The position numbers and the translations under genes are program-made. A stretch of DNA of 32,392 nucleotides, from the NCBI RefSeq assembly GCF_002940205.1, contig NZ_MDSK01000015.1, positions 1 to 32,392 of the forward strand, given 5' to 3'. Source of the DNA: Xanthomonas arboricola pv. guizotiae (GTDB taxonomy: Bacteria > Pseudomonadota > Gammaproteobacteria > Xanthomonadales > Xanthomonadaceae). The notes under the pieces were generated by a model. The model did not search any database, was not told where the DNA came from, and saw only the letters and a program-made list of their open reading frames with translations. Positions 32,381-32,392 of the stretch are shown piece by piece (the first letter of the stretch is position 1; every line of letters starts with the position of its first letter).

Positions 32381-32392
32381 CCTGCCAACGGA

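Overview
The window looks like chromosomal DNA of a plant-associated Xanthomonas (Gammaproteobacteria, Lysobacterales). The evidence is the high G+C with strongly G/C-ending codons over most of its length, a XopB/HopD1-type type III effector, integron attC sites close to the published Xanthomonas type, a protein made only of the XVIPCD secretion tag of Xanthomonas type IV effectors, a textbook PIP box (the HrpX operator), and an intergenic palindrome at the right end of a kind common in this group. No rRNA, tRNA, CRISPR array or complete insertion sequence was seen.

Layout. (1) 1-2297: the tail of an integron cassette array with two cassettes, each carrying a small membrane protein gene, two clear attC sites and one divergent candidate. 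An AT-richer stretch follows, holding a 151-bp IS5-type miniature element flanked by CTAA target duplications. (2) 2298-4133: the effector gene xopB. (3) 4368-5824: a divergent HxlR regulator and qorB-like quinone reductase pair. (4) 6206-7866: a phosphate-selective porin behind a well-formed Pho box promoter. (5) 7965-13434: a methionine/one-carbon cluster. A mesX-mesD type folate-independent methionine synthase pair and an FMN reductase lie on the minus strand. Diverging from them are a MetR-like regulator, queH and a methylenetetrahydrofolate reductase-like gene. (6) 13710-15645: a secreted lipase-like/conditioned-medium-factor gene broken by two amber stops and a frameshift. (7) 15905-18906: a less G+C-rich exported GH3 (NagZ-like) gene with a PIP box and correctly spaced -10 box, next to a transposase remnant. 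(8) 18907-20293: purU and, upstream of it, an orphan XVIPCD gene. (9) 20603-24238: a compact minus-strand set TetR, sirtuin, old yellow enzyme and beta-hydroxyacid dehydrogenase. (10) 24721-28358: a TonB-dependent receptor and a secreted S1/P1-type nuclease-like enzyme. (11) 28503-32277: two divergent regulator/target pairs, MerR with an alpha/beta hydrolase and LysR with an MFS exporter, then a hairpin repeat.

How the genes fit together. Three stretches look acquired or host-adapted: the integron tail with xopB, the PIP-driven GH3 gene with its transposon scar, and the orphan XVIPCD gene. The rest is housekeeping or accessory metabolism, with several regulator/target pairs whose candidate operators can be read directly in the shared intergenic regions (10819-10841, 29460-29477, 4889-4903, 31361-31372). 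The observations most worth following are the GH3 gene with its PIP promoter, the mesD/mesX cluster with its MetR-like regulator and reductase neighbours, the stand-alone XVIPCD protein, and attC sites that appear to supply the ribosome-binding site of the cassette genes.
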